Of a stretch of DNA of 64,000 nucleotides, positions 34,069-44,579 are shown piece by piece (within the stretch, counting starts at the first letter, position 1; every line of letters begins with the position of its first letter). This DNA comes from Neonectria sp. B-13 (Eukaryota; Ascomycota; Sordariomycetes; Hypocreales; Nectriaceae): the NCBI GenBank assembly GCA_002682825.1, contig NOKP01000053.1, positions 1-64,000 of the forward strand. The letters are read 5' to 3'. Below the pieces are notes generated by a model. The model searched no databases and was not told the origin of the DNA. It saw nothing but the letters and a program-made list of their open reading frames with translations. A program made the position numbers and the translations under genes.

Positions 34069-35216
34069 TCATACCAGCTCGGTGTCCGACTTGACTCTAT
34101 CCCTGCTGTCTGGCGTGCCCTGGTCATGCGTCTCCCAGAACCTATCCTGCTTTGACTGCCCTGTCAGAATACCCCGAAGGTCGAACGGGTCTACGAGCGT
34201 CACCCAAAACGGCCTGGGGTCCTTGAATCCGGGACCCTCCACCTCCGTCACACCATCCTGCGCGAGATAGATCTTATTGCTCTTCGGGAGGAACCGTCGA
34301 GGATGGCGAGCGTTGAACATGACCAGGTTGACCAGCATTAGGGCCGCCTCGAAGACATAGAAGAACCACTCGTAGCGAACAATCGGCGACATGGTCTTGG
34401 GGTCGAACCCAGGCTCGAAACGCAGCTCGGCGACACCAAAGTACTCGACCAGACGAAAGATGGTACGCGCTAGGATAAGGGCAGTACTGGTGTAGAGCGT
34501 CAGCAACGAGCTGTTAAGGCGGTCGTTCTTGATGCCATTGGCCAGACATCGGCGATGGAACATGGTGGTCAGGGCGATGAACAAGACGGCGACAATGATC
34601 TGGAGGATCAGCGACGTCTTGATGAGAGCGTGACCCGTTGCAATCTCGCGGTCCGTCAGCGATTGATTGGCCGAGTACGACGCGCCCCATCCGTTGAGTG
34701 CCTCAATGACGCCCGAGATGAACCCGAACGTTGTCAGCACTCGGCCAGGGTGGAGAGGCGAGTGATAGGGGACGTAGTAGAGTATACGGCCGAGGATGTG
34801 ATAGTTTTGCAGCTCTAGGAGCGGTCTGCACGATCCCGTCAGTCAGAGTCACTGGTTCGGGTATAATGGCCATTGGGGGTGGGGGGTGACTTACGGGGCG
34901 GCATACGTGATGCAGATGCTGGCGATGAAGACATTGAGGTTGTCATAATGGAAGGCGCCATACTCGCGAAGGCCAAAGCCAGCCGTGAAGAGGAGACAGC
35001 AGAAGGGGAACAGGGGAGTGAGTATCCAGCATCTGTAGCGGCTATGGTTGCGCAGTGTTAGCTCTAGGACGTATCCTTGAGGAGATCTAGTCTAAGTCGT
35101 CGTAGATGACACTTACAAACACTGCCACGCATGGAGCAAGCCTGATGCCAGGAAGGCAACGAGGAAGAAGATGGCGGCTCCTTTGTTAGGAGCGTAGAAG
35201 AAGTAGCTCCCGTCGA
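34069..35216 (-). CDS. RTA1-like seven-helix membrane protein, 5' end missing
   Basis: Member of the fungal RTA1 / lipid-translocating exporter family. Relatives include yeast Rta1 (7-aminocholesterol resistance) and Rsb1 (sphingoid base export); they act in the plasma membrane or endomembranes. Visible exons on the minus strand are 35216-35117, 35041-34895 and 34825-34069, joined by introns 35116-35042 and 34894-34826 with GTAAGT donors and AG acceptors. They give 333 residues ending in TGA. Seven hydrophobic segments lie near visible residues 12-30, 38-56, 69-86, 111-129, 149-169, 189-207 and 236-253. Family-type motifs are HAWQCFRYR (28-36), PPLLELQNYHILGR (82-95), FRLVEYFG (205-212) and YEWFFYVFEA (233-242), followed by NARHP. 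An acceptor at 35217 with branch-like CTAAC upstream shows that a short first exon lies further on, inside the gap. Substrate is not predictable. Confidence 0.88.
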
Positions 35217-35272
35217 CTGTCAGTCAACCAAGTGTTAGCGGGTGGACGGAGGCTCTGATTTGTGAAGGGGGG

Positions 35273-35372
35273 NNNNNNNNNNNNNNNNNNNNNNNNNNNN
35301 NNNNNNNNNNNNNNNNNNNNNNNNNNNNNNNNNNNNNNNNNNNNNNNNNNNNNNNNNNNNNNNNNNNNNNNN
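35273..35372. other. Assembly gap of 100 N
   Basis: Exactly 100 N, a size commonly used as a placeholder for a gap of unknown length. It separates two sequence ends that both lie in the 5' part of the same RTA1-like gene in opposite orientation. If the inverted repeat is real and symmetric, the right side still needs the counterpart of 35074-35272, so the true gap would have to be at least about 199 bases plus the first exon and any promoter. Confidence 0.97.
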
Positions 35373-35404
35373 TACGTCCTAGAGCTAACACTGCGCAACC
35401 ATAG

Positions 35405-36377
35405 CCGCTACAGATGCTGGATACTCACTCCCCTGTTCCCCTTCTGCTGTCTCCTCTTCACGGCTGGCTTTGGCCTTCGCGAGTATGGCGCCTTCCATTA
35501 TGACAACCTCAATGTCTTCATCGCCAGCATCTGCATCACGTATGCCGCCCCGTAAGTCACCCCCCACCCCCAATGGCCATTATACCCGAACCAGTGACTC
35601 TGACTGACGGGATCGTGCAGACCGCTCCTAGAGCTGCAAAACTATCACATCCTCGGCCGTATACTCTACTACGTCCCCTATCACTCGCCTCTCCACCCTG
35701 GCCGAGTGCTGACAACGTTCGGGTTCATCTCGGGCGTCATTGAGGCACTCAACGGATGGGGCGCGTCGTACTCGGCCAATCAATCGCTGACGGACCGCGA
35801 GATTGCAACGGGTCACGCTCTCATCAAGACGTCGCTGATCCTCCAGATCATTGTCGCCGTCTTGTTCATCGCCCTGACCACCATGTTCCATCGCCGATGT
35901 CTGGCCAATGGCATCAAGAACGACCGCCTTAACAGCTCGTTGCTGACGCTCTACACCAGTACTGCCCTTATCCTAGCGCGTACCATCTTTCGTCTGGTCG
36001 AGTACTTTGGTGTCGCCGAGCTGCGTTTCGAGCCTGGGTTCGACCCCAAGACCATGTCGCCGATTGTTCGCTACGAGTGGTTCTTCTATGTCTTCGAGGC
36101 GGCCCTAATGCTGGTCAACCTGGTCATGTTCAACGCTCGCCATCCTCGACGGTTCCTCCCGAAGAGCAATAAGATCTATCTCGCGCAGGATGGTGTGACG
36201 GAGGTGGAGGGTCCCGGATTCAAGGACCCCAGGCCGTTTTGGGTGACGCTCGTAGACCCGTTCGACCTTCGGGGTATTCTGACAGGGCAGTCAAAGCAGG
36301 ATAGGTTCTGGGAGACGCATGACCAGGGCACGCCAGACAGCAGGGATAGAGTCAAGTCGGACACCGAGCTGGTATGA
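35405..36377 (+). CDS. RTA1-like membrane protein, mirror copy, 5' truncated
   Basis: Reverse-complement copy of the gene at 34069-35216. Only exons 35405-35551 and 35621-36377 are present; the intron between them is 35552-35620 (GTAAGT...GTGCAG). Sequence starts at 35373, inside the preceding intron, so the exon coding the first visible helix in the left copy is absent here. Six of the seven hydrophobic segments and the conserved FRLVEYFG and YEWFFYVFEA motifs remain. The reading frame is intact to the TGA at 36375-36377. Head-to-head arrangement with the left copy is produced by the inverted repeat and may not exist in the organism. Confidence 0.88.
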
Positions 36378-37776
36378 AGGGGGATGATGAGACGGGACGG
36401 GGAGTGGAGACAGAAAGCTTCGACATGTTGGAAAATTGGCGAGCGGCTGACTACGAAACTCTTTGGCGACCTGTGCCCGGGGAATCTGCCGAACTGGCCT
36501 CGAGCTGGAAGCTTCGATACAGGTAAGTAGTTAGTCATACCCAGAGAGTCTTGGGTTGGGTTTGCTACGGTTTTCCCTGTACAGATGGATAAATTGGGTC
36601 GAACTTGAAGAATCATGTCTCAGGATAGAGCTTCGCTGATCCCGTGACGAAGAGCGCGAGGAGCGTACCGCTTGCTTCTTAGGAATGAACTGGGGACGAC
36701 CGGGGATGTGATGGTGTCGTTTGCCCCCGGTCTTTTCTGATATTGATCCTGCCGAAAGATGCCTTGCCTAAGTCTGAGGCTTCGTCCCGTTATCCAATAC
36801 AGATGCTGGTAGTCCGAGATGGAGATGCGAGACCGAGAACAAGCTAGCTCGTGGGCGGGGCGGGACAGGCTTGCGGTGGATGAAATGGTCGGCGACGGCG
36901 CAGCAACGGCGCAAGGCGGAGTCGTGATGATGGGAGATGGGAGATGACGGTTGCTAAGAATATCTCACGATGGGCCAGGTCAACAGCCAGAGGGTTCAAG
37001 GGTTGACTGGTCAGTGTGCAGATGGGTGAAGAATGGGGGAAAAGGTCTGCACTTTGTCAAAGCACATGCCTGGCTGGCATCTGTCTGCTTTTGTTGCATT
37101 CTCGGCCGTGGTCTAAATGATGGGGTTGACTCCAGTCTCTCCAGCTGGGTGCGCACAGATAGGTAAAGTCGCATGAAGGAGTGGACCGCAGGTCGCTTAA
37201 ACAGAAGCTTTGCATAAACAGGCAGAAGAGATGGCAATGCAGCTTGGTTGCGCGTTATTAATGTTTGTTTTGTTCGAGGGAAAAGGACGAATGAGCCGTG
37301 TCACTCACTGTGTGACGATCCTGACAGGCTGTTCTCCAAATCATCTTAGCTGAGACAAAAGGCAAGTGCCCGTGCATGCATGTACTGGTACTTCATGTCT
37401 GCTACTCGACGGCAAGGAGGATGCGCTTAGTGGCCCGGGGGCGCGCACCCCTGACGATGGACAGCACAGCCACAGCTAGGGCCTCACGTCAGGGGATTTC
37501 CAGCGACATGGTACCTGTCAGGGAGAAAGTTGCACGAGGATAATAATGGCCGCTGAAGAAGAATGGGAATGAGGATCTGAATGAGGATGGATGAGGGATC
37601 CTTTCCCCCGTCAAGCGCCGTCTCATATCAGCCAACTGCGGCGAAGCCTGTCTGGCGGCTGTGCTCCATTGGATAGATTCCATTACAATTTGCAGGTATT
37701 CGGTGCTACTGTTGGTGCTGTAATGCAGTGATGGCATGTATGGACTCACTAAAACATGCACTTGATCCTTCAACCA

Positions 37777-37833
37777 AGCATCTCCACGCACCTTCGGGCA
37801 TCTCCATGCACACCTCCATGCATCTCCATGCAG
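37777..37833. repeat. Imperfect ATCTCCATGC tandem array, mirror copy
   Basis: Mirror of 32613-32669. Confidence 0.7.
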
Positions 37834-38351
37834 CCATCTCCGTCCAGATCCATCGCCCAAATGATGGACGTTTGGGTGCAGTGTTTCCCTCGTCCCGTCA
37901 TTCCATGTTCCACTTGACGCTCATCTCCCAGGAAGCGCCCCGTACAAGCCCCCAAGCCTAACACATGCCCTTGATAGATGGGATGGATGGATGATAATAG
38001 ATGTACAGGTTCATTCCTTCGACTAAGGATTCTTTAATTCTCTCACTCTTCTTCTTACTCCTTCAACCTCGACGTCGGTTGGGCAAGAAAACACCAGAGC
38101 GAAGCCGAAACCGAGTTGAACCACCCACCAGACGAACAGCGAACGAGAACGATCCATCAACAAAACAAATACGCGTGTCCAATATTCGCCGTCTAGACTA
38201 CCGCCTCCGCCACAGTCTAAAATAAGAGACAAAACAAAAGTCGACCGATAAAGACACCCGTCGTCTTTCGTCTTCCGCCCTCGCCCTCGCTCTCGCAATT
38301 CGCCCTCGCCACACGCAACCTGACAATTCAGTGCAGCGATTACTGTGATCC

Positions 38352-38386
38352 ACTGTGCTGTGCTGTGCTGTACTTGTACTTGTACC
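38352..38386. repeat. Short CTGTG/ACTTGT tandem repeats, mirror copy
   Basis: Mirror of 32060-32094. Confidence 0.75.
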
Positions 38387-38634
38387 AGAGCCCTCCTCCT
38401 CAGCTGAGCACTCCACCGCCACAAACACACCAACACCACCGAAGAGGACCACCACCACCACTCGTCCGCCAGTGAATTACTGCATCGTACCTCATCCACC
38501 CAAGAGAGGCGAGTCAGTCAATTTGTTCAGGGAATTCTCTGGGGACTGCTAGTTGTTTTTGGAATCAAAGGCAACCGAAAAGAAAGAAGGCAAAAAGTGG
38601 TCCGAGACGATCAGAACGACCCAACTCAACCAAG

Positions 38635-38655
38635 TCATTCATTCATTCATTCATT
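38635..38655. repeat. (TCAT)n microsatellite, mirror copy
   Basis: About five TCAT units upstream of the start at 39105; mirror of 31791-31811. Confidence 0.85.
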
Positions 38656-39104
38656 CTCCTTCCTCTTGACCAATCACTCCCAGAGAGAAACGAGACATAC
38701 TCCGCCTTCATTCCAGTCGAATCATCAAAACGTCAAAACAAGCCAGCGATCCTGCCCGACAGCCTATCAACCACAACGAACCTGTACCACTGTCGACCAT
38801 TCCAGACCGCTCTCGAAACCCGAAATCCCGATCAGATATCTTGGGTCTGTTCAGTTCAGCTGAACCACCACCAGCTGGCCAAGGTCAGGTGGCAAAGCCG
38901 CCCTATCTTAATCCACGTCCGACAGGGATCCAAAAGATCCAAAAACTCCAAGAGCTCAAAAGACCCAAATACAGCGATTGAGGCTTGAGACTAGGGCTCA
39001 CCTTAGCTACCAAGTACCTTGCTACCCTGCCCACCAACCTGAGTCAAGGTACCGAGGCTTGTGCCGCCACTTCGCCTTTGAACCCAGTCGCTCTCCTCCA
39101 AAGG

Positions 39105-40712
39105 ATGGGCACGAGGTGGGCAACTCAATCTCTACATTCTGTCCGCTACCCTTTTTCTGCTGCTACAACTACCTCTTCTACTTCGTCGACTTTTTCTTCT
39201 TCTACTTCTACTCACTCTACTTCCACGTCGACTCATCCGCTATCCCTACCGCCATCCTCGTTACCTCCGGTCGCCCCGCCTTTCTCCCTGCCGCATCCGT
39301 CCCCGCCCCATTCGTCACATCTCGCTCCGGTCTCCGTCTCCGTCTCCGCTTCCGCCTCTACCTCCGCCGCGGCCTCCTTCTCGCCAAACACCACTCGCCT
39401 CGACCCGGACGTTTCTCCCGATCCGCATCTCCGGCCTCGATCGTCCTCACAGTCACTGCTTGGACTGCGCTCTCGTTCCCGCTCAAGTAGCAGATCCAAT
39501 CTTCGCCCTCCAGACATCCTCGCCAATTGCGATCCCACTGTCTCCACCGCCGCCATGGCTGAGCGGCCCGCCATCTACGTCCACTTCGAGTTCGGGGTGT
39601 CATGGACCCCCCGCCATACTCCCCGGAATCGTCAGCTCACTTATATGTCAAAGAGCATGCGAGACCGCGCAAATCATTTCCCTCGACAGCTTCCTCCGCC
39701 AACCACAAACTTCTTGACCGCCCCTGTCGTATACCAGCAGCCATCACAATCTCAAACACAACCTCAGACTCAACCTCAACTACAAACTCAACCTCAGATC
39801 CAATCACAACACTATCTTCAGCCCCAAAATACTCAGCCATCTTATTTCACCAGGGATATTGTAGCCGTTCCTCCACTGGTCCAGCAGCAACAGCAGCAAC
39901 AACCACCACCGCAACAGCAACAGCTGCAAACCCAAACCCTCCAATGGGAAGCTCTACCTACCCAGCGACCTTCACGCTCACAAACCCGCAGCTCGCATGA
40001 GCGTGGGAGATCCGCTCCTCCTCCCTTCAACGACAGTCCGTGGGATGTCAACGCGGAATCCTCCAACCCCAACACGATGGGTAACACACAAAGATCGAGA
40101 CCTCAGCCTGAAGTCTGGAAAGCTCTACCCGCAACTCCAAATCAGTTCCGACTGGGCGAGGATGGAATGCCCTGGTCCTCATGGACCTTCCCGATGGGCT
40201 ATGCCGACGACGACAACGAAGACAGCGACGAGCAAGCCTACCGGCGCCAAAGTAACACGCCACAAGTCTTGGAAACGTCTCCTGGATCTTCCCGTCGGCC
40301 TGAATTCAACGATCGTGACAAGAGCAAGGTTCGAGAGATGCAGTCCTTGGCCGCAGCAATGGTCACAGTCGATAACGGCTTCGAGGACCAATGGTGGTAC
40401 CAAGGGTCTCGCCTTGTCAACGTTGGAGGAAACTTGCTCCCAACAACGGCTGGCGCCAGACTCGACGCTGATGGTATCGACGACACAGTGACTTGGGCGG
40501 AGCCTTCGCAGTTTCGAGAAAACCAAGACGACAGAGGATATCAAGAGGACCAAGAGGTTGCGCAGCCTTCCTGGGCATCCTTCCAACCCAACTCACCTCA
40601 ATCGAGCGTTGTGGATATTGTCTCGCCAATAAGTGAGTTTTCGAGCCCGGTTTCCAGCTATCACGGGCTCCAACGCTCGTTAACTACTCGATCGGATGAG
40701 CTTCACATGTAA
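39105..40712 (+). CDS. Uncharacterised low-complexity protein, mirror copy
   Basis: Exact mirror of the 535-residue gene at 29734-31341. Start ATG is at 39105-39107; an upstream frame beginning with TTG at 38985 is not accepted because a nuclear fungal gene should start with ATG. The upstream 1 kb is pyrimidine-rich on the coding strand, as is common in fungal promoters and leaders. No base difference from the left copy was seen, so a genuine duplication would have to be very recent. Confidence 0.72.
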   Translation: MGTRWATQSLHSVRYPFSAATTTSSTSSTFSSSTSTHSTSTSTHPLSLPPSSLPPVAPPFSLPHPSPPHSSHLAPVSVSVSASASTSAAASFSPNTTRLDPDVSPDPHLRPRSSSQSLLGLRSRSRSSSRSNLRPPDILANCDPTVSTAAMAERPAIYVHFEFGVSWTPRHTPRNRQLTYMSKSMRDRANHFPRQLPPPTTNFLTAPVVYQQPSQSQTQPQTQPQLQTQPQIQSQHYLQPQNTQPSYFTRDIVAVPPLVQQQQQQQPPPQQQQLQTQTLQWEALPTQRPSRSQTRSSHERGRSAPPPFNDSPWDVNAESSNPNTMGNTQRSRPQPEVWKALPATPNQFRLGEDGMPWSSWTFPMGYADDDNEDSDEQAYRRQSNTPQVLETSPGSSRRPEFNDRDKSKVREMQSLAAAMVTVDNGFEDQWWYQGSRLVNVGGNLLPTTAGARLDADGIDDTVTWAEPSQFRENQDDRGYQEDQEVAQPSWASFQPNSPQSSVVDIVSPISEFSSPVSSYHGLQRSLTTRSDELHM

Positions 40713-42382
40713 TATAATAATGAAGGGTTTGGGGACCAATGCTTTTTTACCAGTACTTGTGCGCCGCCGACAGTCGTTCGGCCCTGGGATACCCTAGCTG
40801 AGCTGTTCGAGTTGTGTTCACACATTAGTAGAGAGTAGACTTAATAGTGTTGATGACGTAACATAAAGACAACCATGCTCAACCGTCTACTTCTACGCCT
40901 CGTCTTAAACTCAGTAGCTCAAGATAGCCCGAATCTCGAGCGAGAAAATGGGATTCGGAGGAGCCCTCTAACGGCTGAGTAACGCTGCGATTGTCCTTTC
41001 GAGACATGTAGTGAAGCACAATCGGAAATGGAGTACTTACATTGTCCGTTATGGCCAAGCAGAGACCATATTTGAACATGTACTCCTACTTGGACCAAGC
41101 AAGCAGGACACATGTACTCAGTTAAATAGACCGTTAGTACCGCGCTTATCAGCGTCTTCTATAATGGGCTAAATAGTGACGCTTAATAAAGATATGATGA
41201 TGGGAAGGGAGCACGATCCAGAATGAGCACTGAGTTCTTGTGCTAGCTCATTGTACGCCATGCAACAAGTCTAATTCTTACAGTGCCTTGCGAACTGTTG
41301 CCGAGGCTGAAACTAATAACTTAGCCCTAGTCACTGAACTCGCCCTTCAGTATTGCAAACCTAACGTTACTGCCGCCGTCATGAAAGTCGATATCGAGTC
41401 CTTGTGTAGCATTGTAAACGGCTATGATTCTCCGGCCCATACATGTTAAATGCAGGCATCTTGGCCCCGAATCGCGAGTTGGCAGTGGACGGACAGTGAC
41501 AAGCTTACACATCAAATACCTCTCTAACGTACTCTTTTCTGCGAGCTGTTGCTCTCCCCAGAAACGACAGCTGCCCGAAGCGGCCGCCTGTGAAAAAACG
41601 CTTTTCGCCAGCAGTAGATTAGGTCCATTGTCTTTATTTCCAAAGAGCTAAACTAGTATAACAGAATGAAGCAACTGGTTTTCAAATTCCAGGTGATGAT
41701 GGAGCTTAAGTCGTCGAATAGTACACATCCCATGCTCTGTGCTGCTTTAAGAGTACTGACGAGAAATGAGGATGCGCTTTAAGGTACTTCGAGGCGAGCA
41801 TTGCATGCTAATAGTCCTCCCCGCCATGTAATGCACTTCCCCAGCACAATGTAGGTGGAATGCATTTCATCAGGCTGCTCTAGCCCAATGACTGCATTAG
41901 ATAGATCGCACGCGTGTAACTAGCAGACTCTGACCAAAACCTTTGAGGATTACTTATGATAATGGAAAAACATTTCAGCTAGCAGAAAGGTTTCATTGAG
42001 TACTAGTTGAGAGAGTTCGAGGCAGATGCCATTGGTCGATTTTACTCCGTGCGTTTTCAATTCGGGCACTTCCATGAGAGCCACTCTAGTATACTCGGTC
42101 GTAAATACGCATTCGTGCTTGGTACAACTAAATAAAAGTTGCCTGGTTGCAATACTTATCAAACAACCTTGTCTGTGGTAGATCTTAAATCTCAGCTTAG
42201 TCTACTACTTGATTTCTAAACCGTGTACGTAGCAGCTTTGCTCCCAGCACATGTTCATTTTTCACCTTGCCGGCATGATCCGTATGTTAGCTCACATTTT
42301 GATACCCCTGTATATTTGGCATTCTGGCCTCCGAGGAAAGGAATTCCCCATGGGTGGTAGAAGGGGCTTCAGGGGGTCTTAG
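40713..42382. other. Island segment without a convincing gene, mirror copy
   Basis: Mirror of 28064-29733. Only short overlapping frames without motifs are present. Confidence 0.6.
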
Positions 42383-42676
42383 AATTACTCCATCATCCCA
42401 GCGAAGACGTTCAACGAGTCCGAGGGTGAGCGTTTGCTTGGTGTATTCTTCTACGGTCACAAGATGCGGCAAAAATGCATCGATCAAATGGTGTTCGGTG
42501 TCGCCGTGTCCATGCCACCTCGTGTCACCGAGTTCTCGGGCATCCGGGTTCTATTGGAGTTGCTGGAATCTTGCCTTGCGCCGAGACTCGGCCGTGGCGC
42601 CGAAGAGAGTAAGGAGAGAAATCCTGGGTTCAATGTTAAGGTAACTCGCTGGAGAAACCAAGATGCGCTCGCATGA
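42383..42676 (+). pseudogene. Exon-like open fragment, mirror copy
   Basis: Mirror of 27770-28063 with the same 98-codon open stretch ending at the TGA 42674-42676, just before AT-rich DNA begins. Same uncertainty as the left copy. Confidence 0.35.
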
Positions 42677-42805
42677 ATGCCCCATGCTACACTTAAAATT
42701 GTTAAGCTGAGTAAGAATATGATTGGTTATTTATATAGTAGACTTACTAAAGGGGCTAGGCTTAATCTAGAAGTTAAAGCTAGTTATAAACTATATTTCC
42801 TTTAT

Positions 42806-44449
42806 TTAAATATAATAGTCCTTAGTAATATATACTTAGAGAAAGAACTAAAGATTATATAGTATAAAAGAAAATAGAAAAAATAATAGTATAATAAGCT
42901 TAATACTTAAGCCTAAGATAATAATAAGTTAAGAAAATAAAAGTTTCTATTATAAAGTTAAAAATATAAGTTTTATTATCTTAATTAGCTAGAAAAGTTA
43001 AATCTTAGAAAAATTAAACTTTAAAAAAGCTAAATCTTAAAAAAGATTAAAATCTTTTAAGATAAAAGCTTAATTAACTTTTATACTTTTTAAGCTTTTT
43101 ATATTTTATTTAATCTTTTATATAATATAATAATTATACTATTAATTATATAAAATAATTATTATTTAAATTATATTATAGCTTAATAAGTTTTTATTAA
43201 GCTGTATATATAGACTTTTATATAATCTATATAATAAATTAAAAAGGTATTTAAGTCTTATTTTTATATTATAAATTATAACTTAAAAGTCTAATTTAAA
43301 ATATATAAAATAGCTTATAATTAACTATTTTAAGCCTAAGAAATTAGTTTAATTAATAATCTTTAATTATAATATCTTATTATAAAATAGAATCTAGTTT
43401 AATATAATAATAGTTTAATAGATTATAATAGAATAGTTCTTTCTAAAGAGATTAGCTCTAAAGTTAAAAAAGAATAATAATATTATTATTATAAAAAAGA
43501 AGTTCTTTAATATTATAGAGCTAAGAGATATTCTAGCTTATATAAAGACTAATTACTATTATAATAAAAATTTAAGCAGTAATTATAGTTACTACAATTA
43601 CTATACCTTATATCTGCCCTTATAATAGCCCTATATAGTACACTAATCACTACTATAATAGCAGCCTATAGGCCCTATTATACTATCCCCTTTCTAAAGC
43701 AATATACCTTAAGTTACTATAGCCTCTAATTGTATACCTTTGGCCTATGCCCTTTAAGACCTATTGTAAGTCTTAGGATACTATAATAAATATTAACCCC
43801 TAAGGTCTAAGCCTATTATAGCTACCTATAATAGTCTTATTCTATAAGCTTAGGCATAAGAAACCCTACTAAGAATAGGGAATTAAATCCTAATCTCTTT
43901 ACTATTAGACTTATAGATTTGCAATTACTTTATTATAGGGCTAGGAGGTATTCTAGTCTATATAAAGACTAGTTACTATTATAGTAAAAGATTAAGTAGT
44001 AATTATAGTTATTATAATTGCTATACCTTATATCTACTCTTATAATAGCTCTATATAGTGTACTAATTACTATTATAATAGCAGCCTATAGGCTCTATTA
44101 TATTTAAGAAGCTATATAATCTTATTTATATCTTATAGATTATATAGTTAATAAATAATATTATTCAAATTAATTTATAGTTAAAAAGGTAATATATTAG
44201 AAACTAAAGAAATCTTATAATTATTTTTAATATTAATTATAAAGCTATATAAAGGGATTTAATAAAAGGAGTTCTAAAAAGTCTAATAGTTATTTCTAGT
44301 ATTAATAGATAGAAAGGATAAAAGTTAATAATTAGGTTTAAAATCTAAAGATTTATTCTTCTATTAAGCTTAAATAAATGAAATATATAACTATTTAATA
44401 TAATTATAAATAAATAGAAATAGTAGTTTAAATAGTAGTTTTAATAGTA
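42806..44449 (-). mobile_element. Family P copy P10, mirror copy
   Basis: Mirror of 25997-27640 with the TRIM element nested inside; first transposon beyond the right island border. Confidence 0.9.
43511..44102 (-). mobile_element. TRIM-like element, mirror copy
   Basis: Mirror of 26344-26935, with LTRs at 43511-43682 and 43931-44102 and the same TTAAA-type duplications in reverse complement. Confidence 0.9.
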
Positions 44450-44579
44450 ATATTTCCTTTATAAAAAGATAAAATACTTTTAATTATAATAATATATTAT
44501 TATTAAGAAAAGAATATACTATTTAATAATTATAAGTTATTTAAATATAATAGTTTTTAATAATATATACTTAAAGAAA

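Larger units (their letters stand above)
6446..35073 (+). repeat. Left arm of giant inverted repeat
   Basis: Every base x compared in this arm is the reverse complement of base 70446-x in the right arm. Checked places include the outer end at 6446/64000, the inner end at 35073/35373, the repeat copies near 9450 and 16100, and the island edge at 27770. Open reading frames in both arms have exactly mirrored coordinates, so no insertion or deletion separates the arms. The arm is at least 28,628 bases and may continue beyond the right end of the window. It contains both RIP-damaged transposons and undamaged genes. Confidence 0.97.
36378..39104. promoter_or_regulatory. Intergenic region, mirror copy
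   Basis: Mirror of 31342-34068; pyrimidine-rich leader-like DNA upstream of the ATG at 39105. Confidence 0.5.

Noticed and set aside
35174..35272. The left unique bases near the gap as a palindrome centre
   Set aside because: The coordinate axis 35223 falls here, but the bases are not self-complementary; they are an exon and intron end of the RTA1-like gene, and the axis only reflects the arbitrary N length.
38985..39104. Extension of the 535-codon gene upstream to a 575-codon frame
   Set aside because: The extension begins with TTG; the first in-frame ATG is at 39105, the expected start in a nuclear fungal gene.
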